Shown here: positions 63,460 to 64,000 of the stretch, piece after piece | Layout of the letters: every line of letters begins with the position of its first letter | Position numbering within the stretch: position 1 is the stretch's first letter | NCBI RefSeq assembly: GCF_000517105.1 | Contig: NZ_KI912148.1 | Location: 1,420,518 to 1,484,517 of the forward strand | Length of the DNA stretch: 64,000 nt | Direction: 5' to 3' | Origin: Fischerella sp. PCC 9605 | GTDB taxonomy: Bacteria > Cyanobacteriota > Cyanobacteriia > Cyanobacteriales > Nostocaceae | Position numbers and translations under genes: made by a program | Notes under the pieces: generated by a model | What the model saw: the letters and a program-made list of their open reading frames with translations, nothing else | Told to the model about the DNA's origin: nothing | Database searches by the model: none

Positions 63460-64000
63460 TCAAAGAGATACTTTGCTATCAACAGGTTGGTCTAACATTT
63501 GATAAGGGCGATATTCGACTAGCCGGATGTTCCAAGGCCCTTTGATCTGATAAGTAATGCCGCGCCAGTTAATTTTTGGCATCCACGCAGACGATACCAT
63601 CACAAATGCATAAACCCAGTGTGTCAAAGGAATGCCAAACAACATTTTCACTACAGTGGTAATTGACAATCTGGTGATTGTTCCTGTATTGTTGCGAATT
63701 ATTGGTTGTACTCCTTTTTCTAGAGCGATCGCCATTAATAGCAATGCCACTATATAACCGCCGAAACCAGCAAAGGCAACTGTAGCCGCATCCCATTGTT
63801 GCTGAAATAACGCCGCCAGACACAATACTAAAAGTAGATTTGGCAGCAGTACTGTTTGCAGCGCGTCAGCAATTACAGCCCACCACTGGGGATGATAAAG
63901 TCGAGAAGCAAGTAGTTGACGCTTTGTCCAGCCTAGTAATCTGGGTAAGTCGCACTCTTCGCGATTGAGAATCAGCAGAGATGGTACAAACTTAACCTGC
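63460..64000 (-). CDS. membrane glycosyltransferase, GT2/GT21-like (partial, 5' end outside window)
   Basis: The frame is open from the stop at 63460 to the window edge, giving the last 179 or so residues. It starts in mid-domain (KFVPSLLILNREECDLPRLL) with GWTKRQLLASRLYHPQWW, which fits the product-end motif region of ceramide-glucosyltransferase-like proteins. Several membrane helices follow (LLPNLLLVLCLAALF; GGYIVALLLMAIAL; LTHWVYAFVMVSSAW) and a cytoplasmic tail. The catalytic DxD part would lie upstream, outside the window. It likely glycosylates a lipid; the family call is moderate. Confidence 0.75.
   Translation of the reverse strand, partial: QVKFVPSLLILNREECDLPRLLGWTKRQLLASRLYHPQWWAVIADALQTVLLPNLLLVLCLAALFQQQWDAATVAFAGFGGYIVALLLMAIALEKGVQPIIRNNTGTITRLSITTVVKMLFGIPLTHWVYAFVMVSSAWMPKINWRGITYQIKGPWNIRLVEYRPYQMLDQPVDSKVSL

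Overview
The window is chromosomal DNA of a filamentous cyanobacterium, most likely of the Nostocales type. The sequence is AT-rich and full of the HIP1 octamer GCGATCGC. It carries a phycobilin lyase (cpcT), the circadian output regulator rpaA and the proton-extrusion protein PxcA. Spacers hold heptamer (STRR-like) repeats and several families of dispersed inverted repeats, both typical of Nostoc/Anabaena relatives. The genus cannot be fixed by reading alone.

Layout. 1-6.3 kb: an RDD/pentapeptide membrane protein, a small exported barrel-like protein, a divergent CHASE3 histidine kinase / OmpR-type regulator pair, and a frameshifted hypothetical gene. 6.3-10.8 kb: a hopanoid-associated epimerase (HpnA-like) directly behind a short RND exporter, with a nucleosidase resembling HpnG divergent from them. 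10.8-14.7 kb: a 21-bp tandem repeat, then a Tat-exported alpha/beta hydrolase, an intradiol dioxygenase and a lipocalin-like protein on one strand, facing an ATP-grasp gene. 15-21.8 kb: small membrane proteins (including a SemiSWEET), two AAA/STAND-like ATPases, PxcA. 21.9-26.5 kb: an adaptor plus RND pump operon. 27-34.3 kb: glgX, ackA, a histidine phosphatase, transaldolase with an EF-hand, and rpaA, all on the minus strand, forming a central-carbon block. 34.4-41.5 kb: YheT-like hydrolase, repeat-rich lipoprotein, methyltransferase, a MITE-like element, and an NB-ARC/14xWD40 protein. 41.8-47 kb: an uncharacterised run of tiny genes, three small proteins and an HMA_2 protein, a beta-lactamase remnant and a DUF4336 protein. 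47.7-51.3 kb: a NACHT-TPR (NLR-like) protein next to tRNA-Cys. 51.5-64 kb: cyclase-family protein, cpcT, a TPR protein, a 3-hydroxybutyrate oligomer hydrolase with 3-hydroxybutyrate dehydrogenase, an SDR and a GMC oxidoreductase, and two glycosyltransferases, the last cut by the window edge.

The genes that appear to work together are the histidine kinase with its response regulator; adaptor with RND pump; transaldolase-phosphatase-ackA-glgX; hydrolase-dioxygenase; and oligomer hydrolase with dehydrogenase. No CRISPR array, rRNA, transposase or integrase was recognised. The candidates for poorly described biology are the STAND ATPases (notably one with Asn replacing Asp in its Walker B motif), the NACHT-TPR protein, the small-gene cluster at 41.8-44.5 kb, and the repeat elements that invade spacers and, in one case, a coding region.
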